A DNA stretch of 7,728 bases from Hyphomicrobiales bacterium (GCA_013214985.1 JABSRY010000096.1:1-7728), one strand, 5' to 3'. Positions 1-7,098 are shown, counted from the first letter of the stretch. Program-made: numbers and translations. The notes: generated by a model from the letters alone, not told the origin.

Positions 1-162
1 ACATCTCCTTTGGGCATGTATGTTTCTGAAGACATACGGTCCACAGAATGTCTTGCGTCGACAGCAGGCGTCGACGAAAAGACATTCCGTAAGTGGATGT
101 GGCCTTTTCTTGAGGCAATATCTGAACTAGAAGATGAAATTGTAAGTGTAATTATAAATTAA
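1..162 (+). mobile_element. Partial eukaryotic-type DDE transposase-like coding fragment (putative exon)
   Basis: Frame 1 is open from the window edge to a TAA at 160-162 and would encode about 53 residues. The middle part, around GVDEKTFRKWMWPFLEAI (codons at 67-120), resembles the region just before the catalytic domain of harbinger-like DDE_Tnp_4 transposase proteins that are abundant in diatoms and oomycetes. That resemblance is from memory and was not searched. The open frame is followed at 142-147 by GTAAGT, a consensus eukaryotic 5' splice site, and the sequence then becomes very T-rich, as an intron or a junction would. There is no ribosome binding site and no bacterial relative that I recognise. 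If the reading is right, this is an exon fragment whose 3' continuation is missing. It could instead be a bacterial gene end that I do not know. Confidence 0.4.
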
Positions 163-213
163 TTTGTTTTTATTTTAATTTCTATATTTTTTGTCGGCTA
201 TTTAAGTGTTTAT

Positions 214-498
214 ATGTATGACGTGCGATATTATATTGCGGTTGGCGGATTAAGCCTTTTGGTCAGCGGTTTTACGTTTCAAAAACACGGTTTTAAATCG
301 GCCATTAGTTGGGCGGCATTTTTTAAAAATATGATGGCTGTTTCGGTTTTTCTATTGGTGTTTACAGCCGCTTATGTAGCAAGTAATATGGGTGACGCTA
401 ACAAAATGGTGGCATTGCTTGCTAACAGTGCTATTTATTTTGGTTTTTGTTTTTCGGTTGGGATGATGGTGACATTATCGGTTAAAACTAATAGATAA
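214..498 (+). CDS. Small hydrophobic membrane protein, unknown function (start uncertain, possibly 5'-truncated)
   Basis: I do not recognise a named family. From the ATG at 214 the product is 94 residues with three hydrophobic segments, roughly residues 6-22, 41-57 and 65-88. It is probably an inner-membrane protein. The only charged stretches are short, such as QKHGFKS near residues 23-29 and the C-terminal KTNR. The same frame is open back to 163 and encodes another strongly hydrophobic stretch (FVFILISIFFVGYLSV) with no ATG, GTG or TTG start. The ATG at 214 has no convincing Shine-Dalgarno sequence. The natural protein may therefore start further upstream, with its 5' end lost at a junction near 160. 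The stop codon is 3 bases before the next start, so the two genes are likely co-transcribed and translationally coupled. Confidence 0.6.
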   Translation: MYDVRYYIAVGGLSLLVSGFTFQKHGFKSAISWAAFFKNMMAVSVFLLVFTAAYVASNMGDANKMVALLANSAIYFGFCFSVGMMVTLSVKTNR

Positions 499-501
499 AA
501 C

Positions 502-1071
502 ATGAATAAGCTATTATTTATTACTCACCCTGAAGTATTGATTGATGCAAATGTGGAAGTTACTCACTGGCCGTTAAATTCTATTGGCCAAACTCGCATA
601 ATGAGTTTTTCTAAATATACTATTTTAAAAAATGTTGGAGTTATTTGGTCAAGTAATGAAATTAAAGCAGTCCAAACGGCTAAGATATTACAAAACACAC
701 TAAATATATCTGTTTCGTATTTAGAGAATTTGGGTGAGAATGACCGACCTAGTACAGGTTTTGTAGAACCAAATAAGTTTGATGAATTTGCTAACCTGTT
801 TTTCTTAACCCCAGAAAAATCTGTAATGGGTTGGGAAACTGCACAACAAGCTCAGCAGCGTATCGTAAAAGCCTATGAAGAGGTTATCAGTGCCAATGCC
901 AAATCACACAGTGATATTGCCATTATCTCACACGGTGCGGTTGGTACATTATTATATTGCCATTTGAAGGGGTTACCAATATCGCGGCAATATGACCAAC
1001 CTTACCAAGGGCATTATTGGGTTTATGATTTAGCCTTGAAAAAAATGCAGCATGGTTGGTTAGCGATTTAA
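502..1071 (+). CDS. Histidine phosphatase family protein (phosphoglycerate mutase-like), divergent active site
   Basis: The 189-residue length and motif order fit the histidine phosphatase (phosphoglycerate mutase-like) superfamily. The N-terminal strand runs into FITHPEV, where His9 would be the phosphorylated histidine. SSNEIKAVQTA at 50-60 matches the SxxxRAxQTA motif, E79 lies in the LGEND acid region, and IISHGAVGTLLYCHL at 141-155 supplies the second catalytic His144. The canonical RHG triad is changed to THP, and the second-motif arginine is Lys55, so two phosphate-pocket arginines are absent. Similar THPEV-type proteins exist, as I recall, in other alphaproteobacteria, so this may be a subfamily rather than decay. 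The substrate is unknown. The protein has no signal peptide and should be cytosolic. It follows the small membrane gene by 3 bases and converges on ilvC. Confidence 0.75.
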   Translation: MNKLLFITHPEVLIDANVEVTHWPLNSIGQTRIMSFSKYTILKNVGVIWSSNEIKAVQTAKILQNTLNISVSYLENLGENDRPSTGFVEPNKFDEFANLFFLTPEKSVMGWETAQQAQQRIVKAYEEVISANAKSHSDIAIISHGAVGTLLYCHLKGLPISRQYDQPYQGHYWVYDLALKKMQHGWLAI

Positions 1072-1097
1072 GTTTCTATAACTCTATAAAATTCATA

Positions 1098-1140
1098 AAT
1101 AAAAAACCCGGCCTGAATTAACGGGTCGGGTTTGATTTTA
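1098..1140. terminator. Hairpin terminator shared by convergent genes
   Basis: The arms AAACCCGGCC (1104-1113) and GGTCGGGTTT (1124-1133) pair over ten positions with a 10-base loop. The single non-Watson-Crick position is a G-U pair in the plus-strand RNA and a C-A mismatch in the minus-strand RNA. On the minus strand the stem is followed by a run of six T then ATTTATG. On the plus strand it is followed by TTTGATTTTA. The hairpin lies between the stops of the phosphatase gene (1071) and ilvC (1156), so it probably ends both transcripts. Confidence 0.8.
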
Positions 1141-1155
1141 AACTGTTATTAAATA

Positions 1156-2175
1156 CTAGTTTTTAGCTTGGTCAACCAAAGCGCCTTTGGCAATCCATGG
1201 CATCATATCGCGTAGGTTTTTACCAACTTCTTCGATTTGATGTTTTGCATTACGCGCGCGTGTTGCTTTAAAGCTAGTTTGTGCAACTTTGTTTTCTAGC
1301 ATCCAATCGCGAGTGAATTTACCACTTTGAATATCTTCTAGAACGCGTTTCATTTCTGCTTTAGTTTCTGATGTAATGATACGAGGACCCGCAACATAAG
1401 CACCATATTCGGCAGTGTTTGAAATTGAATAGTTCATGTTTGCTATGCCACCTTGATAGATAAGGTCAACAATTAACTTAACTTCATGCAAGCATTCGAA
1501 ATATGCCATTTCAGGAGCATAACCACCTTCAACAAGTGTTTCGAAACCGGCTTTAATAAGTTCAACCAAACCACCACAAAGCACAACTTGTTCGCCGAAC
1601 AAATCTGTTTCGCATTCTTCTTGGAAAGTTGTTTCGATAACGCCAGAACGACCGCCACCAACGCCAGAAGCGTAAGATAGACCTAGGTCATGTGCATTAC
1701 CCGAATAATCTTGATGGATAGCGATTAGACAAGGTACACCGCCGCCAATTAGATATTCGCCGCGCACTGTGTGGCCTGGGCCTTTTGGCGCAACCATAAG
1801 CACGTCAATATCTTTACGTGGTACGATAAGGTCGAAATGAATATTAAGACCATGTGCAAAAACAAGTGCTGAGCCTTCTTTCATATTTGCTTCTAAATCG
1901 GCATAATAAATTTCGGCTTGTAGCTCATCAGGTGTAAGCATCATCACAACATCTGCCCATTTTGCGGCTTCTGCAACGGTCATCACTTTAATGCCTTCAC
2001 CTTCAGCTTTTGCAACTGAGCTAGAATCGGCACGCAATGCAACTGCAATATCTTTAACGCCGCTATCACGCAGGTTAAGCGCATGTGCATGACCTTGTGA
2101 ACCATAGCCAACAATTGCCCCTTTTTTGCCTTTAATCAAATTGATGTCAGCATCTTGGTCGTAATAAACGCGCAT
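1156..2175 (-). CDS. ilvC: Ketol-acid reductoisomerase (NADP+), class I
   Basis: This enzyme converts 2-acetolactate or 2-aceto-2-hydroxybutyrate to the dihydroxy acid, by Mg2+-dependent alkyl migration followed by NADPH reduction. It is the second common step of valine, leucine and isoleucine synthesis. From the ATG at 2175 it has 339 residues, the normal class I length. The Rossmann motif GYGSQGHAHALNLRDSG is at 23-39. Arg48, Ser51 and Ser53 sit where class I enzymes bind the NADPH phosphate. Visible catalytic and metal residues are His108, the APKGPGHTVR stretch at 129-138, Asp191, Glu195, Glu227, Glu231 and Ser252. An ATG two codons upstream (2181) would give 341 residues. I prefer 2175 because of Shine-Dalgarno spacing and the usual MRVYYD start. 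It is the last gene of the ilvI-ilvH-ilvC cluster, 47 bases after ilvH, and is followed by a hairpin terminator. Confidence 0.97.
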   Translation of the reverse strand: MRVYYDQDADINLIKGKKGAIVGYGSQGHAHALNLRDSGVKDIAVALRADSSSVAKAEGEGIKVMTVAEAAKWADVVMMLTPDELQAEIYYADLEANMKEGSALVFAHGLNIHFDLIVPRKDIDVLMVAPKGPGHTVRGEYLIGGGVPCLIAIHQDYSGNAHDLGLSYASGVGGGRSGVIETTFQEECETDLFGEQVVLCGGLVELIKAGFETLVEGGYAPEMAYFECLHEVKLIVDLIYQGGIANMNYSISNTAEYGAYVAGPRIITSETKAEMKRVLEDIQSGKFTRDWMLENKVAQTSFKATRARNAKHQIEEVGKNLRDMMPWIAKGALVDQAKN

Positions 2176-2182
2176 AGTCATA

Positions 2183-2188
2183 TCCTTT
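2183..2188 (-). promoter_or_regulatory. Shine-Dalgarno sequence deciding the ilvC start
   Basis: On the minus strand AAAGGA is followed by TATGACT and then the ATG at 2175, a 7-base spacing. The earlier ATG at 2181 lies only one base after AAAGGA, which is too close for efficient initiation. This favours the 339-residue product. Confidence 0.7.
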
Positions 2189-2222
2189 ATATATACGTTT
2201 TAATTCTATTAATCATTTAATT

Positions 2223-2738
2223 CTAATCTTCTAAATCATGCACTGCTTCTGAGCCGCGAGAAATTGCGGCAATACCAGTACGGGATATTTCTACCAAGCC
2301 TAATGGTATCATCAGCTTGATAAATTGGTTTACTTTGTCTTGCGAGCCAGTAATTTCGAATATAAAGCTATCGACCGCGGCATCTATTGTATGGGCGCGG
2401 AACGCATCGGCTAACCTTAGTGCTTCGACGCGTTTTTGGCCAACACTTGCAACTTTTATCAACGCCATCTCGCGCTCTACATGCGGGGGCCCCAATGTTA
2501 GGTCGACCACACTATGCACGGGCACTAAACGCAGTAATTGCAGCTTAATTTGGGTGATAACATTGTCTGTTGCTGTTGTAACAATCGTAATGCAAGATAC
2601 GTGGGATGATTTGTCGATTTCGCTAACGGTAAGGCTTTCAATATTAAAGCCACGCGCTGAAAACAAACCAATTACTCTGGCTAAAACACCTGCTTCATTA
2701 TCTACCAATATAGAAAGTGTATGTTTATCATTTGTCAT
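2223..2738 (-). CDS. ilvH: Acetolactate synthase small (regulatory) subunit
   Basis: This is the regulatory partner of the ilvI product. In this family it activates the catalytic subunit and makes it sensitive to feedback inhibition by valine. The 171-residue length is typical of alphaproteobacterial IlvH. The N-terminal ACT domain (about residues 6-80) shows the diagnostic LSILVDNEAGVLARVIGLF, SARGFNIESLTV and a second half rich in Val and Ile. The C-terminal regulatory domain begins around REMALIKV and includes SFIFEITG. The start ATG at 2738 has AGGA six bases upstream. The ilvI TAG stop (2747-2749) forms the first bases of that ribosome binding site, leaving 8 bases between the genes, so translation is likely coupled. 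The product should be cytosolic, in complex with IlvI. Confidence 0.97.
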   Translation of the reverse strand: MTNDKHTLSILVDNEAGVLARVIGLFSARGFNIESLTVSEIDKSSHVSCITIVTTATDNVITQIKLQLLRLVPVHSVVDLTLGPPHVEREMALIKVASVGQKRVEALRLADAFRAHTIDAAVDSFIFEITGSQDKVNQFIKLMIPLGLVEISRTGIAAISRGSEAVHDLED

Positions 2739-2746
2739 ATCGTTTC

Positions 2747-4500
2747 CTATACCATCCGTTTGCCAGCATCTGATACCTCAGTATCTGCCAACACATCTTC
2801 TAAAATCATTTCGTTATGCGATGCACCCGAGGGTATCATCGGCAAGCAATTTGCATGTTTTTCTACCATTACATCTACCAATACGGGGCCATCATAGGCA
2901 AGCATTTCTTTAATCGTATCGTCTAGCTTATCTGGGTCTGAAACACGCAAGCCTAGGCAACCAAATGCTTTTGCCATAATTACAAAATCTGGCAATGCTT
3001 CGCTATAGGTCGATGAGTAACGACTGCCATGTAGCAACTGTTGCCATTGGCGAACCATGCCTAAACGTTCATTATTTAGAATGAAAATTTTAATAGGCAA
3101 ATTAAATTGCATGGCTGTAGACATTTCTTGCATGCACATTTGAACAGAGCCTTCACCTGCAATATCTATAACAATAGCATCTGGATGCGCGACTTGCACA
3201 CCAAGTGCTGCGGGCAAACCATAACCCATGGTACCAAGCCCGCCAGAGGTCATCCAATGGTTTGGTTCTTCGAATTTAAAATGCTGGGCTGCCCACATTT
3301 GATGTTGTCCAACCTCGGTTGTGATATAGGTATCTTTATCTTTGGTTAGCTCATATAGGCGCTCAATCGCATATTGCGGGGCAATGATGTCTTTGGTTTT
3401 ATTATAATCATAGCTATTTTTTGAACGCCATTCATTGATTTCTTTAAACCAAGGGTCGAGTGAAGGCTGCTCTTTAGCACAATCGCCATCTTTCCAAAGT
3501 TGAATAATATCATTTAACACAGATTTTACATCGCCAATGATTGGCAAATCTACCTGAATGATTTTATTGATTGAACTTGGATCAATATCGATATGAATTT
3601 TTTTACTATTGGGTGAAAATGCATCGATGCGGCCAGTGATCCGGTCATCGAACCTAGCGCCAACACAAATCATCAAATCGCAATCATGCATTGCCATATT
3701 GGCTTGATAGCTACCATGCATGCCCAACATTTCTAGCCACTTATCGCCAGAAGAAGGGTATGAGCCTAAGCCCATTAAGGTAGAGGTAACAGGAATACCC
3801 GTTAGTTCAACAAGCTCGCGCAATGCTTTTGATGCTTCGGGGCCTGAGTTAATAACGCCGCCGCCTGTATAGAATACGGGCTTTTTAGCATTTTTAATAA
3901 GGTTAACCGCATCGGCAATTACACTTGGGCTTGCATCTAATATGGGTTTATAAGTTTTGTGCTCGGTTACAATATCGCCTACATATTCATATTCGGCAAA
4001 CTGAACATCTTTAGGCACGTCAACAACAACTGGGCCTGGACGGCCAGAGCTTGCTATATAGAATGCTTCGTGAATTATGCGCTCTAGATCTTCTACGCGG
4101 CGCACCAAATAATTATGTTTTGAGCATGAGCGCGTGATGCCAACAATATCGGCTTCTTGGAACGCATCGGTGCCAATTAATGACGTACCAACTTGCCCCG
4201 TAATTACGACCATGGGGATAGAGTCTAACAACGCATCTGCAATGCCTGTAATGGCGTTGGTGGCGCCTGGGCCAGAGGTTACCAATACACAGCCAACTTT
4301 ACCAGTTGAGCGGGCATAGCCTTCGGCAGCGTGGGTTGCACCTTGCTCGTGACGTACTAAATAATGATTAATAGCATCTTGCTCATAAATGGCATCATAA
4401 ATAGGTAGGACAGCGCCGCCAGGGTAACCAAGAGCGTATCGACGCCTTGATCTTCTAACGCTTTTAAAATAATTTCGGCACCAGTTGCTTTTATTGCCAT
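2747..4500 (-). CDS. ilvI: Acetolactate synthase large (catalytic) subunit, interrupted by a one-base frameshift
   Basis: This is the thiamine-diphosphate enzyme that condenses two pyruvates, or pyruvate with 2-oxobutyrate, in the first step of branched-chain amino acid synthesis. The natural start is the ATG at 4500 with AAGGGTG seven bases upstream; the first codons read MAIKATGAEIILKALEDQGVDTL. After codon 23 a base is missing (AA instead of AAA at 4430-4431), and the frame then ends at a TAG at 4357-4359. With one base restored the protein is 584 residues, the normal length. It would contain FGYPGGAVLPIYDAI (24-38), catalytic Glu52 in RHEQGATHAAEGYAR, and SGPGATN. The C-terminal TPP-binding region reads AGEGSVQM, with Glu where GDG-type motifs have Asp, followed by ILNNERLGMVRQWQ. 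Downstream of the shift an uninterrupted 512-residue frame starts at a TTG (4285) and lacks Glu52. The shift could be a sequencing error or true inactivation. Confidence 0.93.
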
Positions 4501-4530
4501 AATCTTACACCCTTAAAACCATATTTATGC

Positions 4531-4542
4531 AGTTTTAAAACT
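4531..4542. repeat. Perfect 12-bp palindrome in the ilvI leader
   Basis: AGTTTTAAAACT is a perfect palindrome at the expected start of the ilvI transcript, just downstream of a candidate -10 box. A related half, GGTTTTAAGG, lies at 4511-4520 on the minus strand. Together they could be a regulator binding site, but such short AT-rich palindromes also arise by chance. Confidence 0.3.
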
Positions 4543-4548
4543 CTGCTA

Positions 4549-4577
4549 ACTATCTTATTTTATGATTGGCGCTACAA
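4549..4577 (-). promoter_or_regulatory. Candidate promoter for ilvI-ilvH-ilvC
   Basis: On the minus strand TTGTAG (4577-4572) and GATAGT (4554-4549) are separated by 17 bases, matching the -35 and -10 consensus at three and four of six positions. Transcription would start near 4541, giving a leader of about 40 bases. It sits in the only gap upstream of ilvI and downstream of the miaA terminator, so a promoter is expected here. I found no leader peptide rich in Ile, Val or Leu and no attenuator hairpin in 4501-4629. Confidence 0.35.
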
Positions 4578-4629
4578 TGCGTTTTATTACAACAAAAAAC
4601 AAGATATTTTAGAGAATTCAAACCAAAAT

Positions 4630-4662
4630 ATAAAAAAATATCTTGTGAACGTTAATTCACAA
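4630..4662 (-). terminator. Rho-independent terminator downstream of miaA
   Basis: On the minus strand TTGTGAA (4662-4656) and TTCACAA (4649-4643) form a perfect 7-bp stem with a 6-base loop, followed by GATA and a run of seven T. It lies 38 bases after the miaA stop and upstream of ilvI, so it should separate the two transcription units. The stem is short and AT-rich, so termination may be partial. Confidence 0.6.
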
Positions 4663-4699
4663 AATATATTTTGATTTTTAGTGGGTATTTTTACATCCG

Positions 4700-5692
4700 T
4701 CAAGCGCTAATTATTATTTTAGACAAGAAAAATGATGATTTTATTTCCATATCTTGCTCAAAAACCGAATTATAGGTAATTAAATTACCTTTTTGCCATG
4801 TCATCTGTCTTTTTGCGTATCTTCGACTTTCGGTCTTAGATTTTTCAATTGCGTCATCCATACTCATGTTACCAATCAAAGCTTGGTTAATTTGCCGAAC
4901 ACCAATGGCTTTTAGGGCGGTCATATCTGCTGGTAAGCCCATTGCCATCAGATCTTCGACCTCTTTAACGCCGCCCATTTGTACCATTATATCGAATCTT
5001 TCATTTATTCGATCGTATAAATATTGCCGTTCGGGCTGTAGTTTAAATTTATGCAGGTTTAGCCCAGGAATATTGGGTAAGAACTGTTTTAGAGGCTCGT
5101 TTTGTTGCCAATCTGACAGACTGCGGCCTGTTGAATGAAACACCTCTAAACCGCGGGTTATGCGTTGTACGTCGTTTATTTCAAGCCGCGCAGCCAGTGG
5201 TACATCGATTTGCATTAATTGATTGTGGAATTTCTCATTATTGCCTAAAGCCGCTTCATCGCGCCAAAACTGTCTTATATCGGCATTTATGGTGGGTATA
5301 GGCGAAATACCATCGACCAATGCGCTAAAATATAGCCCTGTACCGCCAACTATAATTGGCACCCTGCCCTGCCTGAGCACATCGACAATTTCAACTAATA
5401 CTTGATCGAGCCAATGCCCCACCGAATAGGCATCTGCGGCTGACATATGGCCAAACATTCTGTGCTCTGCTTGTGCTTCTTCCTCGGATGTCGGGCGGGC
5501 AGAGATAATTTGCATTTCTTTATAGACCTGCATGCTATCGGCATTAATAATAACCCCATCAAATTTATTTGCTAAGGAAATAGCGATTGAAGACTTGCCA
5601 CTGGCTGTAGCACCTGCGATAAGAATAATATTACGCGGATGCGCCTCATCAACGCAAATATAATCGCTAATAGTTTTAAAAGGATCGTCCAT
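4700..5692 (-). CDS. miaA: tRNA dimethylallyltransferase (isopentenyltransferase)
   Basis: MiaA transfers the dimethylallyl group of dimethylallyl diphosphate to N6 of adenosine 37 in tRNAs reading codons that begin with U. The 330-residue product shows the family motifs in order: P-loop GATASGKS at 27-34, DSMQVY at 52-57 with the catalytic Asp, EHRMFGHM at 76-83, GGTGLYF at 116-122, and ARRYAKRQ-type SRRYAKRQMTW ending at Trp299. The N-terminal extension of about 20 residues before the P-loop strand is slightly longer than usual, but no other ATG, GTG or TTG is available in it. The upstream sequence has only a distant AGGG, so its ribosome binding site is weak. Its start codon overlaps that of the divergent serB by 2 bases. 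A hairpin terminator follows the stop. The enzyme is cytosolic. Confidence 0.96.
   Translation of the reverse strand: MDDPFKTISDYICVDEAHPRNIILIAGATASGKSSIAISLANKFDGVIINADSMQVYKEMQIISARPTSEEEAQAEHRMFGHMSAADAYSVGHWLDQVLVEIVDVLRQGRVPIIVGGTGLYFSALVDGISPIPTINADIRQFWRDEAALGNNEKFHNQLMQIDVPLAARLEINDVQRITRGLEVFHSTGRSLSDWQQNEPLKQFLPNIPGLNLHKFKLQPERQYLYDRINERFDIMVQMGGVKEVEDLMAMGLPADMTALKAIGVRQINQALIGNMSMDDAIEKSKTESRRYAKRQMTWQKGNLITYNSVFEQDMEIKSSFFLSKIIISA
5659..5684 (+). promoter_or_regulatory. Candidate serB -10 box and Shine-Dalgarno sequence, inside the miaA 5' coding region
   Basis: TATAAT at 5659-5664 is a perfect -10 consensus 27 bases before the serB ATG, although no good -35 element lies 16-18 bases upstream. 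AAAAGGA at 5678-5684 is six bases from the ATG at 5691 and supports that start over the internal ATG at 5712. Both elements lie antisense within the first codons of miaA, so the two divergent genes must share control DNA. The base context is AT-rich, which raises the chance of a spurious -10. Confidence 0.45.
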
Positions 5693-6581
5693 GACTAATT
5701 TGATTACCCTAATGACGCCAATTGATAAAAAGGCAATTTCTGATGATCTTATCCTTAAAATAAAACAAATTATAGGGCAAGAGTTTGTTGCAGCTTATTG
5801 GCTTAGTGAAGATGAAGCACTAGAAATAGCCCTAAATAATGCACTTTCTACCGAAATAGAGGAAGAAATTATATTTGCAATACGCAACTTGCCGATTGAC
5901 TATGCGTTTTTGGCCGATAAAAATAGGCGCAAAAAACTATTAATTGCCGATATGGATAGCACCATGATTGGGCAAGAATGTATTGATGAACTTGCTGATT
6001 TTGTGGGTATTAAAGATAGGGTATCTGACATTACCGAGCGGGCTATGCGCGGCGAGCTAGAGTTTAACGCGGCGTTGCGTGAGCGGGTTTTGTTGCTTAA
6101 AGGCATGCCAGTTGAAGCCTTACAAAAGGCATTTGATACACAAATACACCTAAATGAAGGTGCAAGAACCTTAGTGCAAACCATGAAAGCCAATGGTGCA
6201 TATACGGCATTAGTTTCGGGTGGATTTACTTATTTTACCGAAAAAGTGCAAGACTTGGTGGGTTTTGACATTACCCGCGCCAATATTTTAAATTTTGTGG
6301 ATGGTAAACTAGACGGCACAGTTGCTGAACCAATTTTAGGCCAACAAGCCAAACTAGATAGTATGAATGAGTTTTGCAAAACCCACAATATTAGCAATGC
6401 AGACGCATTAGCCGTGGGTGACGGCGCGAATGATTTAGCCATGGTAACCAAAGCAGGGCTTGGGGTTGCATACCACGCCAAACCCGTAGTCGCCGAGCAA
6501 GCTAGTGTTGCAATTAACCATTGTGATTTAACGGCTTTATTATACTTGCAAGGCTATAAAAAATCGGACTTTGTTAGTTAA
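5691..6581 (+). CDS. serB: Phosphoserine phosphatase (HAD superfamily)
   Basis: SerB removes the phosphate from L-3-phosphoserine in the last step of serine synthesis, in the cytosol and with Mg2+. The 296-residue product has an N-terminal region of about 80 residues in the position of the ACT-like domain of long SerB proteins. The HAD phosphatase domain follows: motif I DMDST at 87-91 (nucleophile Asp87, acid Asp89), IGQECIDELAD with Glu96, a helical cap including ERAMRGELEF, motif II SGGF at 176-179, motif III Lys221 and motif IV GDGANDLAM from 243. All key residues are present. The start at 5691 has a well-spaced ribosome binding site. The gene is divergent from miaA, and its last 4 bases (TTAA, 6578-6581) also form the stop of the converging lipoprotein gene. 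Confidence 0.97.
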   Translation: MTNLITLMTPIDKKAISDDLILKIKQIIGQEFVAAYWLSEDEALEIALNNALSTEIEEEIIFAIRNLPIDYAFLADKNRRKKLLIADMDSTMIGQECIDELADFVGIKDRVSDITERAMRGELEFNAALRERVLLLKGMPVEALQKAFDTQIHLNEGARTLVQTMKANGAYTALVSGGFTYFTEKVQDLVGFDITRANILNFVDGKLDGTVAEPILGQQAKLDSMNEFCKTHNISNADALAVGDGANDLAMVTKAGLGVAYHAKPVVAEQASVAINHCDLTALLYLQGYKKSDFVS

Positions 6582-7051
6582 TATGCCGCTTTACGGGCAT
6601 TTATAATTGCTTTACGCTCGGCTATGGGTAGCGAGAAATGCCGCACGCATTCGTTTGAACCTGTAACATTGACTAGGTTTTTAATCGTGCCTTTTGAGCT
6701 GGTTTCGATGCGTAATTTACATTGATAAAAGCGATCTTGTGTTGCTTGAGTAATAATTTTATCTCTAAATTGGCCAGGGAATATTGGATCCGCCACTTTT
6801 ACAATATATGAGTTACCTTGCGTTCTAACGCGCCTTGTGGGTGACTTCCAAAAATAGGCTTTAATACCTTGGCTGCTTTTGGCTTGAAACTCGCCTTTAC
6901 CATAGACAAAAAAGAAGTCGTTTATTTTTTTACCTTGCCACTTGGCTAGGGCGAGATTGCTCTCTTCTCTTGCTGATAAGGTACTACAAGATGCCAAAAC
7001 AAATGCCACTGAAAGCATAGCGACTTGTTTAATAATTTGAGTTTTTTGCAT
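6578..7051 (-). CDS. Small predicted lipoprotein, unknown function
   Basis: The 157-residue product begins with a signal peptide: a basic start (MQKTQIIKQ), a hydrophobic core and the lipobox LASC. Signal peptidase II would cleave before Cys22, leaving a lipid-anchored envelope protein. I do not recognise a named family. The mature part contains KINDFFFVYGKGEF, an aromatic-rich YFWKSPTRR segment, and two further cysteines in FYQCKL and SNECV. This arrangement resembles small alphaproteobacterial lipoproteins that compare a fold domain ending in a GN.C-like motif, but that is a weak resemblance. The ATG at 7051 has GGAG six bases upstream. The gene sits between degP and serB, after the degP terminator, and overlaps the serB stop tail to tail. 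The position near an envelope protease suggests an envelope role, which is only inference. Confidence 0.8.
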   Translation of the reverse strand: MQKTQIIKQVAMLSVAFVLASCSTLSAREESNLALAKWQGKKINDFFFVYGKGEFQAKSSQGIKAYFWKSPTRRVRTQGNSYIVKVADPIFPGQFRDKIITQATQDRFYQCKLRIETSSKGTIKNLVNVTGSNECVRHFSLPIAERKAIINARKAAY

Positions 7052-7063
7052 ATTATGCTCCGT

Positions 7064-7098
7064 TAATAAAAAAGGGAGAGCATTACGCCCTCCCCTTT
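7064..7098 (-). terminator. Rho-independent terminator downstream of the degP-like gene
   Basis: On the minus strand the arm AAAGGGGAGGGC (7098-7087) pairs with GCTCTCCCTTT (7081-7071) around a 5-base loop, with one bulged G and one G-U pair. A run of T follows immediately (7076-7066). It starts 5 bases after the degP-like stop and ends just before the ribosome binding site of the lipoprotein gene, which therefore probably needs its own promoter or readthrough. Confidence 0.75.

Noticed and set aside
2502..2507. GTCGAC within ilvH as a further copy of the end repeat
   Set aside because: Only the 6-base SalI core is shared, and it lies in a conserved coding segment, so it is probably coincidence.
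2317..2913. Long plus-strand open frame (198 codons) opposite ilvH and the ilvI end
   Set aside because: It is antisense to two clearly recognised genes, crosses their junction, has no family motifs, and is rich in Ser and Thr as expected from a complement frame.
4501..4629. Leader-peptide attenuator upstream of ilvI
   Set aside because: The minus strand contains no start codon followed by a run of Ile, Val or Leu codons, and no pair of alternative hairpins.
4643..4662. TTGTGAA...TTCACAA inverted repeat as a regulator binding site for ilvI
   Set aside because: It is followed by a T-run in the miaA direction and lies just after the miaA stop, so a terminator is the simpler explanation. A double role cannot be excluded.
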